Positions 51,168 through 59,990 of a DNA stretch of 64,000 nucleotides are shown here, piece by piece. Made by a program: the position numbers and the translations under genes. The stretch's first letter is position 1. Every line of letters starts with the position of its first letter. The DNA is from Oceanimonas pelagia. GTDB taxonomy: Bacteria; Pseudomonadota; Gammaproteobacteria; Enterobacterales; Aeromonadaceae. The stretch is from NCBI RefSeq assembly GCF_030849025.1, contig NZ_CP118224.1:1658001-1722000 (forward strand). The letters run 5' to 3'. The notes beneath the pieces are model-generated. The model was not told the DNA's origin and ran no database searches. It was given only the letters and a program-made list of their open reading frames with translations.

Positions 51168-52193
51168 TTAGCCATCAAAGGCCCGAACGCCGAATTTTTC
51201 TCCATGAGCCTGAATGTCGTGCAGCAACAGGGTCTTTTCTTCCGGCGACAGCCAGCAGGCCTCCACCCCGTTCATGGCAAGCCTGAGCAGTTCGCCGTCG
51301 CTCATGCCAAGGCCGTCCTGCAGGGCCTGGTAGTTGGCATTCATGTAGCCGCCGAAATAGGCCGGATCGTCCGAGTTCACGGTCACGCACAGGCCGGCCT
51401 GCAGCAGCTTCTGCATCGGATGCTCGGCCATGGCATTCACCACCCTGAGTCTGAGGTTCGACAAGGGGCACACGGTCAGCGGCACCCGGCGCTCGGCCAG
51501 CTCCGCCATCAGGGCATCATCCGCAATGGCCGCCACACCGTGATCGATGCGCTCCACCCCCAGCAGCTCCAGGGCATCGCGAATGTATTGCGGCGGCCCT
51601 TCCTCGCCGGCGTGGGCCACCAGCCGGTAACCCTGCTCCCGGGCCAGGGCATAGGCCCGGCGAAATTTCTCCGGCGGGTTGCCCCGCTCGGCGGAGTCGA
51701 GCCCCACGCCGGTGAGCCAGGCATGAAACGGCTCGGCCTGACGCAGGGTGTCGATGGCCGACGCTTCCGGCAGATGGCGCAGAAACGACATGATCAACCG
51801 GCTGCTCATGCCCCAGTCATGCCGGGCCTGCTCCAGCGCCCGGTGAATGCCGGTGATCACCACGGAAAACGGCACCCCCCTGTCGGTATGGGCCTGGGGA
51901 TCGAAAAAAATCTCGGTGTGGCGCACGTTTTCACGGTGGGCCCGTTGCAGATAGGCATGGGTCATGTCGAAAAAGTCCTGCTCGGTCTGCAGCACGCTCA
52001 TGCCCGCGTAATAGATATCCAGAAACGACTGAAGATCGTCAAAGTCGTAGGCCGCCCTCAGGGCGCTTTCATCGGCGTAATTCAGGGTGATACCATTGCG
52101 CCGGGCCAGGGCAAACACCAGCTCCGGCTCCAGGGAGCCTTCAATGTGAAGATGCAGCTCCACCTTGGGCAGTTGCTCGATAAATGCAGACAT
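51168..52193 (-). CDS. Adenine deaminase (adenosine deaminase family, type 2)
   Basis: This 341-residue zinc amidohydrolase has ELHLHIEGSLEPEL (metal histidines), HAGEEGPP, RIDHGVAA and TVNSDDPAYFGGY (catalytic aspartates). FFDPQAHTDRG and VGLDSAERGNPPEKF match the group that deaminates adenine to hypoxanthine in Pseudomonas and fungi rather than E. coli Add. It would serve purine salvage in the cytoplasm. A GGAGAGG site precedes the ATG. Substrate choice is inferred from subfamily motifs. Confidence 0.85.
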   Translation of the reverse strand: MSAFIEQLPKVELHLHIEGSLEPELVFALARRNGITLNYADESALRAAYDFDDLQSFLDIYYAGMSVLQTEQDFFDMTHAYLQRAHRENVRHTEIFFDPQAHTDRGVPFSVVITGIHRALEQARHDWGMSSRLIMSFLRHLPEASAIDTLRQAEPFHAWLTGVGLDSAERGNPPEKFRRAYALAREQGYRLVAHAGEEGPPQYIRDALELLGVERIDHGVAAIADDALMAELAERRVPLTVCPLSNLRLRVVNAMAEHPMQKLLQAGLCVTVNSDDPAYFGGYMNANYQALQDGLGMSDGELLRLAMNGVEACWLSPEEKTLLLHDIQAHGEKFGVRAFDG

Positions 52194-52315
52194 GGCACCT
52201 CTCCTTATTCTGCCGGCATGTTACTAAAGATAACAAAGAATCGCCGCCGACCGAGGTTCCAGTTGACTCAAATTTGAAAACCGTGATCCGCCCGTGACAT
52301 GGAGATGAACCCTGA

Positions 52316-52990
52316 ATGACCACCCTGATTAAACGCCTGCTCGGCTGGCTGGCCGTGCTGCTGTTGCTGGTGCCGCTGGCGCTGACCCTGGTGTACCGGT
52401 TTGTGCCGGTGCCGATCACCCCGCTGATGGTGATCCGGCTGTTTGAAGGCGAAAGCCTGCACAAGGACTGGCAGCCCGGCGCGCGCATTTCCAGCCAGCT
52501 GAAAATGGCGGTGATCGCCGCCGAAGACAACAAGTTCTGCCGCCACCGCGGCTTTGACTGGGACGCCCTCGGCGATGTGCTGAGCGAAGCCGCCGACGGT
52601 GGCCGGCTGCGCGGTGGCAGCACCATCAGCATGCAGACCGCCAAAAACCTGTATCTGTGGCCGGGGCGCAGTTACACCCGCAAGGCGCTGGAGGCGCTCT
52701 ATACCCCCATGCTGGAATGGCTGCTGCCCAAGGAGCGCATTCTCACCCTTTACCTCAACATCGCCGAGTTCGGCCCGGGCATCTACGGCGCCGAAGCGGC
52801 GGCACGGGCGTATTTTAATACCTCCGCTGCCCGCCTCAATCGTCACCAGGCCAGCCTGCTGGCGGCGGTGCTGCCCAACCCGCGGCGCTTTTCCGCCGGC
52901 CGCCCCTCGGCCCATGTGCAGCAAAGGGCCGCCGCCATTTCCCGGCGCATCAACGGCCTGGGCGGCTGGCTCGAGTGCACCGGCAAATGA
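52316..52990 (+). CDS. mtgA: Monofunctional biosynthetic peptidoglycan transglycosylase
   Basis: This 224-residue inner-membrane GT51 enzyme polymerises lipid II into glycan strands. One N-terminal helix ([20 protein letters not shown]) anchors the catalytic domain. That domain carries the GT51 motifs [15 protein letters not shown] (catalytic glutamate), [25 protein letters not shown] and [12 protein letters not shown]. The ATG at 52316 starts the anchor directly. Length matches E. coli MtgA. Confidence 0.94.
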   Translation: MTTLIKRLLGWLAVLLLLVPLALTLVYRFVPVPITPLMVIRLFEGESLHKDWQPGARISSQLKMAVIAAEDNKFCRHRGFDWDALGDVLSEAADGGRLRGGSTISMQTAKNLYLWPGRSYTRKALEALYTPMLEWLLPKERILTLYLNIAEFGPGIYGAEAAARAYFNTSAARLNRHQASLLAAVLPNPRRFSAGRPSAHVQQRAAAISRRINGLGGWLECTGK

Positions 52991-53005
52991 CAAAAGCCGT
53001 TCCCG

Positions 53006-53023
53006 TGGTCATGAAACTGTCAT
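53006..53023 (+). promoter_or_regulatory. Pho-box-like sequence upstream of nagD
   Basis: TGGTCATGAAACTGTCAT matches 15 of 18 positions of the Pho box (two CTGTCAT heptamers 11 bases apart). A third, weaker heptamer follows at the same spacing. It ends 57 bases before nagD. The position of the matching -10 is unclear. Confidence 0.35.
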
Positions 53024-53080
53024 ATTCTGGCAACACAGTGGGAACCAGACCGGCCCAAGAATCCGGCACAAGGAGCACCA

Positions 53081-53833
53081 ATGCAAAAGAACAACCTTAT
53101 CTGCGATATCGACGGCGTTATCCTGCACAACAACGATCTCATTCCCGGTGCCGATGCCTTTGTGCGACGCGTACTGGAGCGGGACATGAACCTGCTGTTC
53201 CTCACCAATTACCCGGCACAGACGCCACGGGATCTGCAAAACCGTTTTTACTCGGCGGGCATCGAGGTGCCGGAAAGCTGCTTTTACACCTCGGCCATGG
53301 CCACCGCCGACTTTCTCAAGCGCCAGAGCGGTGAAAAGGCCTACGTCATCGGTGAAGGCGCGCTCATTCACGAGCTGTACAAGGCCGGTTTTACCATTAC
53401 CGACATCGATCCCGACTTTGTGGTGGTGGGCGAAACCCGCAACTACAACTGGAGCATGATCCAGATGGCGGCCCGCTTCGTGGCCGACGGCGCCCGCTTT
53501 ATCGCCACCAATCCGGACACCCACGGCCCCCAGATGCACCCGGCCTGCGGCGCCCTGTGCGCCCCCATTGAGCGCATGACCGGCAAAAAACCGTTTTACG
53601 TGGGCAAACCCAGCGCCTGGATAGTGCGCGCCGCCCTCAACCACATGGACGCCCATTCGGAAAACACCCTGATCGTGGGAGACAACCTGCGCACCGACAT
53701 TCTTGCCGGCTTTCAGGCGGGGCTGGAAACCGTGCTGGTGCTGACCGGGGTGAGTCAGGTGGCCGACATCGACAAAATGCCATTCCGGCCCCAGCACATC
53801 TACGCCTCCGCCGCCGATATCGATCTGTTCTGA
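53081..53833 (+). CDS. nagD: HAD-IIA phosphatase NagD (ribonucleotide monophosphatase)
   Basis: This 250-residue HAD enzyme, like E. coli NagD, probably dephosphorylates UMP and GMP. Motif I is CDIDGVILHNN, with the nucleophile and acid aspartates. Motif II is FLTNYPAQTP, and IVGDNLRTDILAG supplies the metal-binding aspartates. A C2a cap with ATNPDTHGP and YVGKPSAWIVRAAL lies between. It stands alone, not with nag genes. A Pho-box-like sequence lies upstream. Confidence 0.92.
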   Translation: MQKNNLICDIDGVILHNNDLIPGADAFVRRVLERDMNLLFLTNYPAQTPRDLQNRFYSAGIEVPESCFYTSAMATADFLKRQSGEKAYVIGEGALIHELYKAGFTITDIDPDFVVVGETRNYNWSMIQMAARFVADGARFIATNPDTHGPQMHPACGALCAPIERMTGKKPFYVGKPSAWIVRAALNHMDAHSENTLIVGDNLRTDILAGFQAGLETVLVLTGVSQVADIDKMPFRPQHIYASAADIDLF

Positions 53834-53935
53834 ACGGCAAAACCGGCTTCAAACTGGCCGCCTTTGTTGACAAGGTGCGGCCTGAACACCGACTATAGCC
53901 CCACCTCAGGAGCTGCAACCCATAACACGCCCATC

Positions 53936-55510
53936 ATGGATCCCGTTTTTATCGCTGTCGCCTTTGGCTGCGGCCTCATCGTTTATTTGATTGGCCTGCC
54001 GCCGCTCATCGGTTTTCTGGCCGCCGGCTTCGTGCTCAACGCCATGGGCTATGAGCCCAACGCCACCCTCGATACCCTCGCCAACCTGGGTGTGACCCTG
54101 CTGCTGTTCAGCATCGGGCTCAAACTCGATATCAAGACCCTGCTGCGCCGGGAGGTGTGGGGCACCGCCTGCGGGCACATCGTCTCGTCCACCGCACTGT
54201 TTACCCTGGTGCTGCTCGGCATCAAGACCCTGGGCTTTGCCCTGGCCCAGGAGCTGCACTGGCAGCAGGCCATGCTGATGGCCTTTGCCCTGAGTTTTTC
54301 CAGCACGGTGTTCGCGGTCAAGGTGCTGGAAGAGCGCAGCGACATGAACACCTTCTACGGTGTGGTCGCCATCGGGGTGCTGGTGATGCAGGATCTGTTT
54401 GCGGTGGCCTTTCTCAGCATTTCCGCCGGCAAGGTGCCGAGCCCCTGGGCGCTGTCGCTGTTGGTGCTGCTGCCGCTGCTGCGCCCGCTGTTCTGCCGCA
54501 TTCTGGAGCGGGCCGGCCACGGTGAGCTGCAAACCCTGTTCGCGGTGTTTCTGGCGCTGGTAGTGGGCTACTACGGCTTTCAGCTGGTGGGGCTCAAGGG
54601 GGATCTGGGCGCGCTGGTTATCGGCATGATGCTGGCTTCCCATTACAGCGCGGCGGAGCTGGCCAAGTCGTTCTTCAACATGAAAGAGCTGTTTCTGGTG
54701 GCCTTTTTTCTGAACATTGGCCTGAACGGCATGCCCACCCTGGATACCCTGTGGATTTCGCTGATCCTGCTGCTGGTGCTGCCGCTGAAAAGCGTCATCT
54801 ACTACAAGCTGTACAAGCGCAGCCACCTGCGCCCGCGCACCTCACTGCTGGCCACCCTGAGCCTGAGCAACTTTTCCGAGTTTGGCCTGATTGTGGCGGC
54901 GCTGGCGGCCCAGCAGGGCATGCTGAGCAACGACTGGGTGATCGTCGCGTCCATTGCCCTGGCCATTTCCTTTGTGGCCTCGGCGCCCCTCAACGCCAAC
55001 AACGAGAACATCTACCGCCGCTTTATGCACCGGCTCACGCCCCAGGATCCGGCCCTGCTGCACCCGGACGACATGCCCATTCAGCTGGGTGATGCCAATA
55101 TTCTGATCGTGGGCATGGGCCGCATCGGCCAGGGTGCCTACATGGAGCTGGAGAATGTGAACCCGCACAAGAAGCTGGTGGGCATCGACTCGGACGAGAA
55201 AAAGATTCCGCTGCTGAAGGAGCTCAACATCAATGTGATCAAGGGGGACGCCTCGGACTCGGACTTCTGGGACAAGGCCAACATCGGCAGCCAGCTGGAG
55301 TACATTTTTCTGGCCATGCCCAACCACGCCGGTAACCTTTACGCCCTGGAGCAGATCCGCCATGCCAACTTTCAGGGCCGGGTGGCGGCCATTATCCGTT
55401 ATCCGGAAGAAGGCGCCCAGCTGCGCGAGCTGGGCGCCGACGAGGTGTTCAATATCTACGAAGAAGCGGGCAGCGGCTTTGCCCGCCATGTGATTGAGCA
55501 CACGGGGTAA
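53936..55510 (+). CDS. CPA2-family cation:proton antiporter with TrkA-N domain (YbaL/KefB-like)
   Basis: This 524-residue inner-membrane protein has about 12 helices (residues 1-375) with AFALSFSSTVFAVKVLEE, GVVAIGVLVMQDLFAV (the ion-binding aspartate region) and LSLSNFSEFGLIV. A cytoplasmic RCK/TrkA-N nucleotide-binding domain follows (ANILIVGMGRIGQGAY, GIDSDEKKIPLL). It is probably a regulated K+ or Na+/H+ antiporter. The ATG at 53936 fits the family start, although the AGGAG upstream is too far away to serve it. Confidence 0.88.
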   Translation: MDPVFIAVAFGCGLIVYLIGLPPLIGFLAAGFVLNAMGYEPNATLDTLANLGVTLLLFSIGLKLDIKTLLRREVWGTACGHIVSSTALFTLVLLGIKTLGFALAQELHWQQAMLMAFALSFSSTVFAVKVLEERSDMNTFYGVVAIGVLVMQDLFAVAFLSISAGKVPSPWALSLLVLLPLLRPLFCRILERAGHGELQTLFAVFLALVVGYYGFQLVGLKGDLGALVIGMMLASHYSAAELAKSFFNMKELFLVAFFLNIGLNGMPTLDTLWISLILLLVLPLKSVIYYKLYKRSHLRPRTSLLATLSLSNFSEFGLIVAALAAQQGMLSNDWVIVASIALAISFVASAPLNANNENIYRRFMHRLTPQDPALLHPDDMPIQLGDANILIVGMGRIGQGAYMELENVNPHKKLVGIDSDEKKIPLLKELNINVIKGDASDSDFWDKANIGSQLEYIFLAMPNHAGNLYALEQIRHANFQGRVAAIIRYPEEGAQLRELGADEVFNIYEEAGSGFARHVIEHTG

Positions 55511-55514
55511 CTTC

Positions 55515-55589
55515 GTGAGAGGTGAGTGGTGAAAGGTGAGAGGTGAGACGAAAGTGACACTCCTCACTCTTCTCTCCTCCCCCCCTCAC
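55515..55589. repeat. Purine/pyrimidine repeat between convergent genes
   Basis: Several GTGAGAGGTGAG-like units form a purine-rich block (55515-55547) followed by a pyrimidine-rich block (about 55561-55589) that is its rough complement. It fills nearly the whole gap between the antiporter gene and psiE and could fold into an imperfect hairpin ending both transcripts. Confidence 0.55.
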
Positions 55590-55594
55590 TACAA

Positions 55595-55996
55595 TCAGTG
55601 CCCGCCCTCGTCCTTGTCGTAGGGGTATTTGGTGTGACCAAAGCGAATGGCGAGAATGGCCAGGGCCAGCACCAGGGCGGCGCCGGCCACAGTGATCAGC
55701 CGCCAGTTGTCCATGCCCTTCATGTCGAGGATCAGGTAGCGGGCCAGGGCCACAATGGCGATATAGAGCGGAATGCGAATGGGCAGCTTGCCCGAGCGCA
55801 GGTAAATGGCCACCATGGCCAGCACTTCCAGATAGATGAACATCAGCAGCAGATCCGCCAGCGCCACGTTGCGCGCCTGCCACATGGTGTTCACCTCCAG
55901 CGCCACCGCCACCACGGTGGCCATGGCCACGATAATCAGGCCAATATGCTGCATCACATCCAGCGCGCGGCTGCCCAGCATTCGCTTGTCACTCAT
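55595..55996 (-). CDS. psiE: PsiE-family phosphate-starvation-inducible membrane protein
   Basis: This 133-residue inner-membrane protein has four helices and the family motifs EVNTMW, LLLMFIYLEVLAMVAIYL, IRIPLYIAIVALARYLIL and a final KYPYDKDE. PsiE is induced by phosphate starvation in E. coli; its molecular role is unknown. The ATG has an AGGAGA site eight bases upstream. It is divergent from the SulP gene. Confidence 0.88.
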   Translation of the reverse strand: MSDKRMLGSRALDVMQHIGLIIVAMATVVAVALEVNTMWQARNVALADLLLMFIYLEVLAMVAIYLRSGKLPIRIPLYIAIVALARYLILDMKGMDNWRLITVAGAALVLALAILAIRFGHTKYPYDKDEGGH

Positions 55997-56031
55997 TTAG
56001 GTTCTCCTGTTGATTGCCATCGGTATCGGCC

Positions 56032-56060
56032 TTGTTCGACCCGGACCGGATCCCTATAAT
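56032..56060 (+). promoter_or_regulatory. Sigma-70 promoter for the SulP-USP operon
   Basis: TTGTTC and a perfect TATAAT are separated by exactly 17 bases. Transcription would start near 56067, leaving a leader of about 140 bases before the SulP gene. Confidence 0.7.
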
Positions 56061-56103
56061 ACCCGTTCTCAAAATCGCGACGCTTCTAATAAATGACGTT
56101 TTG

Positions 56104-56208
56104 ATGAAAAAACTGCATAACGTCAGCCCGCGACCCAATTCGGCTTTCGCACCCGCATTTTCATGCTTCCCGAAAGGCCATCGACCCACAATTCGGAAAC
56201 CGCAATGA
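56104..56208 (+). CDS. Possible leader peptide ahead of the SulP gene
   Basis: This 34-codon frame ([15 protein letters not shown] to the end RPTIRKPQ) lies wholly within the predicted leader of the SulP transcript. Its stop overlaps the SulP start as ATGA. It is basic, lacks a membrane segment and has only a poor ribosome site. The overlap suggests translational coupling or attenuation, but chance is possible. Confidence 0.3.
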   Translation: MKKLHNVSPRPNSAFAPAFSCFPKGHRPTIRKPQ

Positions 56209-57689
56209 TCTCCAAGCTCAAACAAACCTGGCTCTTTAACGTCAAGGGCGACGTGCTGGCCGGTCTGGTGGTGGCGCTCGCGCTGATCCCGGAAGCCATC
56301 GCCTTCTCCATCATCGCCGGCGTCGATCCCAAGATCGGCCTTTATGCGTCCTTCAGCATGGCGGTGGTGATCGCCTTTGCCGGCGGTCGCCCGGGCATGA
56401 TCTCCGCCGCCACCGGTGCCATGGCGCTGCTGATGGTGACCCTGGTGAAGGAGCACGGCCTGCAGTACCTGCTCGCCGCCACCCTGCTGTGCGGCCTGCT
56501 CCAGATAGTTATCGGCTACCTGCGCCTGGGCGAGCTGATGCGTTTTGTGTCCCGCTCGGTGGTAACCGGCTTCGTCAACGCCCTGGCCATTCTCATTTTC
56601 ATGGCCCAGCTGCCGGAGCTGACCAACGTCAGCTGGCACGTGTATGCCATGACCGCCGCCGGCCTGGGCATCATCTACCTGCTGCCACTGGTGCCCGGGG
56701 TGGGCAAGTTGCTGCCCTCACCGCTGGTGTGCATTGTCAGCCTCACCATCGTTGCCGTCGCCTTTGGCATTGACGTGCGCACCGTGGGCGACATGGGCGA
56801 GCTGCCCGATACCCTGCCGGTGTTCCTGTGGCCCGATGTACCGCTGAACCTGGACACCCTGGCCATTATCTTCCCCTATTCACTGTCGCTGGCGGTGGTG
56901 GGCCTGCTGGAGTCGATGATGACCGCCACCATCGTCGACGATCTCACCGACACCAAGAGCGACAAGAACCGCGAATGCAAGGGCCAGGGCCTCGCCAACA
57001 TCGCCACCGGCCTGCTCGGCGGCATGGCCGGCTGCGCCATGATCGGCCAGTCGGTGATCAACGTGAAGTCCGGCGGCCGCGGCCGGCTGTCCACCCTGGT
57101 GGCCGGGGTGGTGCTGCTCATTCTGGTGGTGTTCCTTGGCCCCTGGGTGTCGCAAATTCCCATGGCCGCCCTGGTGGCGGTGATGATCATGGTGTCGATC
57201 GGTACCTTCAGCTGGGCCTCCATTCGTGATCTCGGCACCCTGCCCAAAAGCAGCAGCCTGGTGATGATCGCCACCGTGGCGGTGGTGGTGTACAGCCACA
57301 ACCTGGCCTGGGGCGTGCTGGTGGGCGTGCTGCTCAGTGCCCTGTTCTTCGCCCACAAGGTGGGCCAGCTGCTGTATGTCGGCGCGGAAAAAACCGCCGA
57401 CGGCACCCGGGAATACCGGGTGGTGGGCCAGGTGTTCTTTACCTCGGCCGAGCAGTTTGTGGCCGCCTTTGACTTCAAGGAAGTGGTGGACAAGGTACGC
57501 ATCGATCTGAGCCGCGCCCACTTCTGGGACATTACCGCCATCAGCGCCCTCGACAAGGTGGTGATCACCTTCAAGCGGGAAGGCACAGAGGTGGAGATTA
57601 TTGGTCTGAATGAGGCCAGTGCCACCCTGGTGGATCGCTTTGCCGTGCATAATGATCCCCAGGCGGTCGAAAAGCTGATGGGCCACTAA
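56205..57689 (+). CDS. SulP-family inorganic anion transporter with STAS domain
   Basis: This 494-residue membrane protein has about 11-14 helices ([21 protein letters not shown] at the start, [15 protein letters not shown] and [20 protein letters not shown] in the middle). A C-terminal STAS domain has [21 protein letters not shown]. SulP proteins carry sulfate, bicarbonate or dicarboxylates; this short bacterial form could move bicarbonate or sulfate. I chose the ATG at 56205. A tandem universal stress protein follows 16 bases later. Confidence 0.9.
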   Translation: MISKLKQTWLFNVKGDVLAGLVVALALIPEAIAFSIIAGVDPKIGLYASFSMAVVIAFAGGRPGMISAATGAMALLMVTLVKEHGLQYLLAATLLCGLLQIVIGYLRLGELMRFVSRSVVTGFVNALAILIFMAQLPELTNVSWHVYAMTAAGLGIIYLLPLVPGVGKLLPSPLVCIVSLTIVAVAFGIDVRTVGDMGELPDTLPVFLWPDVPLNLDTLAIIFPYSLSLAVVGLLESMMTATIVDDLTDTKSDKNRECKGQGLANIATGLLGGMAGCAMIGQSVINVKSGGRGRLSTLVAGVVLLILVVFLGPWVSQIPMAALVAVMIMVSIGTFSWASIRDLGTLPKSSSLVMIATVAVVVYSHNLAWGVLVGVLLSALFFAHKVGQLLYVGAEKTADGTREYRVVGQVFFTSAEQFVAAFDFKEVVDKVRIDLSRAHFWDITAISALDKVVITFKREGTEVEIIGLNEASATLVDRFAVHNDPQAVEKLMGH

Positions 57690-57705
57690 CAGAGAGGGAA
57701 AGCAA

Positions 57706-58560
57706 ATGACCGAACACGTTCTGGCCTGTATCGACGGCTCCGGCCACGCGGCCACGGTATGCGACTGGGCCGGCTGGGCCAGCCAGCGCCTGCATGCGCC
57801 GCTGACCTTTGTGCATGTGCTCGACAAGGAAGCCACACCGGTGCAGGGCGATTTGAGCGGCAGCATCGGCCTGGGCAGCCAGGAACAGTTGCTGGCCGAG
57901 CTGGCCGAGCTGGATGCCCGCCGCGGCAAGCTGGCCAAGGAGCAGGGCCGGCTGATGCTGGCCGCGGCGCAGGAGCGCGCCCGGACCAGCGGCCTTGAAC
58001 ACACGCATACCCTGCAACGCCACGGTGCCCTGGTGGATACCCTGGTGGAACTTGAGCCCACCACCCGGCTGCTGGTGCTGGGTCGCCACGGCGAGGCGTC
58101 TGCCTCGGCCCATGCCCACCTGGGCAGCCATGTGGAGCAGGTGATCCGCGCCCTGCACCGGCCCATTCTGGTCACCCTGGGTGAGTATCACGCCCCGCAA
58201 AAAGTGATGCTGGCCTTTGACGGCAGTGCCACCACCCGCAAGGGCGTGGAAATGCTGGCCGCCAGCCCGCTGTTCAGGGGGCTGGAGCTGCATCTGGTGC
58301 TGGCCGGCGCCGACACCGACGACCACAGGGCCCAGCTGGAGTGGGCCCGCCAGCTGCTGGCCCAGGCCGGCCTCACCGCCGTGACCGCCATTGTGCCCGG
58401 CGAGGCGGACAAGGCGCTGACCGGTTACCAGCAGCAACAGGGCATGGATCTGATGATCATGGGCGCCTACGGCCACTCCCGCATTCGCCAGTGGCTGGTG
58501 GGCAGCACCACCACCGCCATGATCCGGGACGCCAGAGTACCGCTGCTGATCTTGCGCTAA
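57706..58560 (+). CDS. Tandem-domain universal stress protein
   Basis: This 284-residue cytoplasmic protein has two Usp domains. The first starts HVLACIDGSGHA and has a degenerate nucleotide loop (LGRHGEASASAHAHLGSHV). The second starts KVMLAFDGSATTR and keeps the ATP-binding pattern GAYGHSRIRQWLVGSTT. It follows the SulP gene by 16 bases, so it probably works with or responds to that transporter. Its stop overlaps the convergent mtnK stop. A paralogue begins near the window end. Confidence 0.9.
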   Translation: MTEHVLACIDGSGHAATVCDWAGWASQRLHAPLTFVHVLDKEATPVQGDLSGSIGLGSQEQLLAELAELDARRGKLAKEQGRLMLAAAQERARTSGLEHTHTLQRHGALVDTLVELEPTTRLLVLGRHGEASASAHAHLGSHVEQVIRALHRPILVTLGEYHAPQKVMLAFDGSATTRKGVEMLAASPLFRGLELHLVLAGADTDDHRAQLEWARQLLAQAGLTAVTAIVPGEADKALTGYQQQQGMDLMIMGAYGHSRIRQWLVGSTTTAMIRDARVPLLILR

Positions 58561-59825
58561 CGCCTTACTCGCTTCCACGCTCCGCGTGGGAGCGAGTCCA
58601 TTCCCTGATCCCCATTCCCGCTCACCGGCTCCCCCGCCGCCAGGCGCCTGAGCTCACCACACAGGCTGACCGGGCTCAGTGTAGCCGCCTCCAGGATCAA
58701 GCGCCGGCCCAGCCACAGCGCCTGACGCTGACAGTCCTGCCGCTGCGCCGGATCGGCAATGTCGTCGAGATCCGCCACATGGGCAATGCCAATGGTGCGC
58801 CGAATCATCTCGGTGCCGGCAAACCCCAGGCTGTCCCGCCATACCTGCTGCACCCACTCGCCGGCCACTCCGGGCTCGCCCAGCAGGGGCGCCGAGGTGG
58901 TCCTGGCGCGGGCCAGAAAGTCCTCGCTGAACGCCTTCCACAGCCGGCGCAGCTCCTCCACCCGGGCAAAGCGGGCCGCCTCGGCGGCGCCGGCGTCCCG
59001 CCAGCCGGACTGGGCGCAAAAGTTCAGCAACAGGTTGGCCATCACCAGACCCATGTCAAAGCCCATGGGGCCGTAAAAGCCGAACTCGGCGTCAAACACC
59101 CGGCATTCGCCCTCCCGCACAAACACCGAGCCGGTATGCAGATCGCCGTGCAGCAGGGCCTCGGCGTTACACTGAAAACGCAGCCGCAGGTGAGCCACCC
59201 TGTGTTTCAGCTCCCTGTCACGCCACAGCGCGGCGGCGTCGCTTTCAAGCCCGGGCGGCACCCGGTTGCGCTCACCGGGCCGGTAAGGATCGTGAAAAAA
59301 CACCGTGTCGGTGGTTGCACACAGCTCCGGGTTGGCCAGCCGCACCACCTCGGCCCGCTTGATGGCCGACGGCACCTGAAAGTCGGAAGTGCCATACAGT
59401 ACCCTTGCCAGGTGCTGCCCCAGGGCGGTTGCCACGCTTTCAGGCTCATCCGTCTCCAGCAGGGCCCGGCGCCATAGCTGCCAGTGGCTCAAATCCTCCA
59501 GCAGCAGGGCCGACAGCGTATCGTCATGATGCAACAACGCCAGGGTGCCGTGTGGACTCAGCTCGCCATGACGCAGCAGCACCCGCGCTTCCCGCGCCGC
59601 CCGCTGGCGGGTCAGCGGCCAGCCTTCGCCAATACAGCGAATGTAGGGCAGGGCCTGCTTGACGATCACTCCCTGCCCCTGCGGGTCGCTCACCCTGAAC
59701 ACCCGGTTGAGATTGCCGTCCCCCACCTCCTCGGCGCTCAGCGCCGCCCCGGCGGCAAAGCCCCGGTAGTGACGGCGGGCAAAGTCGATGGCGTCATTCA
59801 GGGTAAACTCGTGATAGGCCGTCAT
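58557..59825 (-). CDS. mtnK: S-methyl-5-thioribose kinase
   Basis: This 422-residue kinase phosphorylates methylthioribose in the methionine salvage pathway. It has an aminoglycoside-phosphotransferase-like fold with GDGNLNRVFRV (nucleotide loop), VIVKQALPYIR, LLHGDLHTGSVF (catalytic loop) and FDAEFGFYGPMGFD (metal motif). A GGAGGAA site precedes the ATG. The last 15 residues (GMDSLPRGAWKRVRR) come from a palindromic repeat rather than from the kinase domain. No other mtn gene is nearby. Confidence 0.92.
   Translation of the reverse strand: MTAYHEFTLNDAIDFARRHYRGFAAGAALSAEEVGDGNLNRVFRVSDPQGQGVIVKQALPYIRCIGEGWPLTRQRAAREARVLLRHGELSPHGTLALLHHDDTLSALLLEDLSHWQLWRRALLETDEPESVATALGQHLARVLYGTSDFQVPSAIKRAEVVRLANPELCATTDTVFFHDPYRPGERNRVPPGLESDAAALWRDRELKHRVAHLRLRFQCNAEALLHGDLHTGSVFVREGECRVFDAEFGFYGPMGFDMGLVMANLLLNFCAQSGWRDAGAAEAARFARVEELRRLWKAFSEDFLARARTTSAPLLGEPGVAGEWVQQVWRDSLGFAGTEMIRRTIGIAHVADLDDIADPAQRQDCQRQALWLGRRLILEAATLSPVSLCGELRRLAAGEPVSGNGDQGMDSLPRGAWKRVRR
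58568..58596. repeat. Dispersed-type palindromic repeat within the 3' end of mtnK
   Basis: CTCGCTTCCACG and CGTGGGAGCGAG flank a five-base loop with one G:T-type mismatch. The sequence resembles the widespread proteobacterial repeat whose chance translations read PRSAWERV or LPRGAWER. It may also act as the 3' hairpin of the convergent stress-protein gene. Confidence 0.65.
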
Positions 59826-59990
59826 GCCGTTCCTCCGCTGATGGTACTTTCCTTGTGGCTGTCTCCACTATAGATGCCGGCATTGAGCATGGGTCAAACG
59901 AACCATTTTCACCATTCCTGCTACCTTTTTGTAAGAAAGCGCCCGGCACACACCACTCATCAATACCAGCCATTGCCACGGAGTCCTGTG

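Noticed and set aside
55515-55589. CRISPR array
   Set aside because: Units are short, contiguous and without unique spacers of even length; no cas gene is present.
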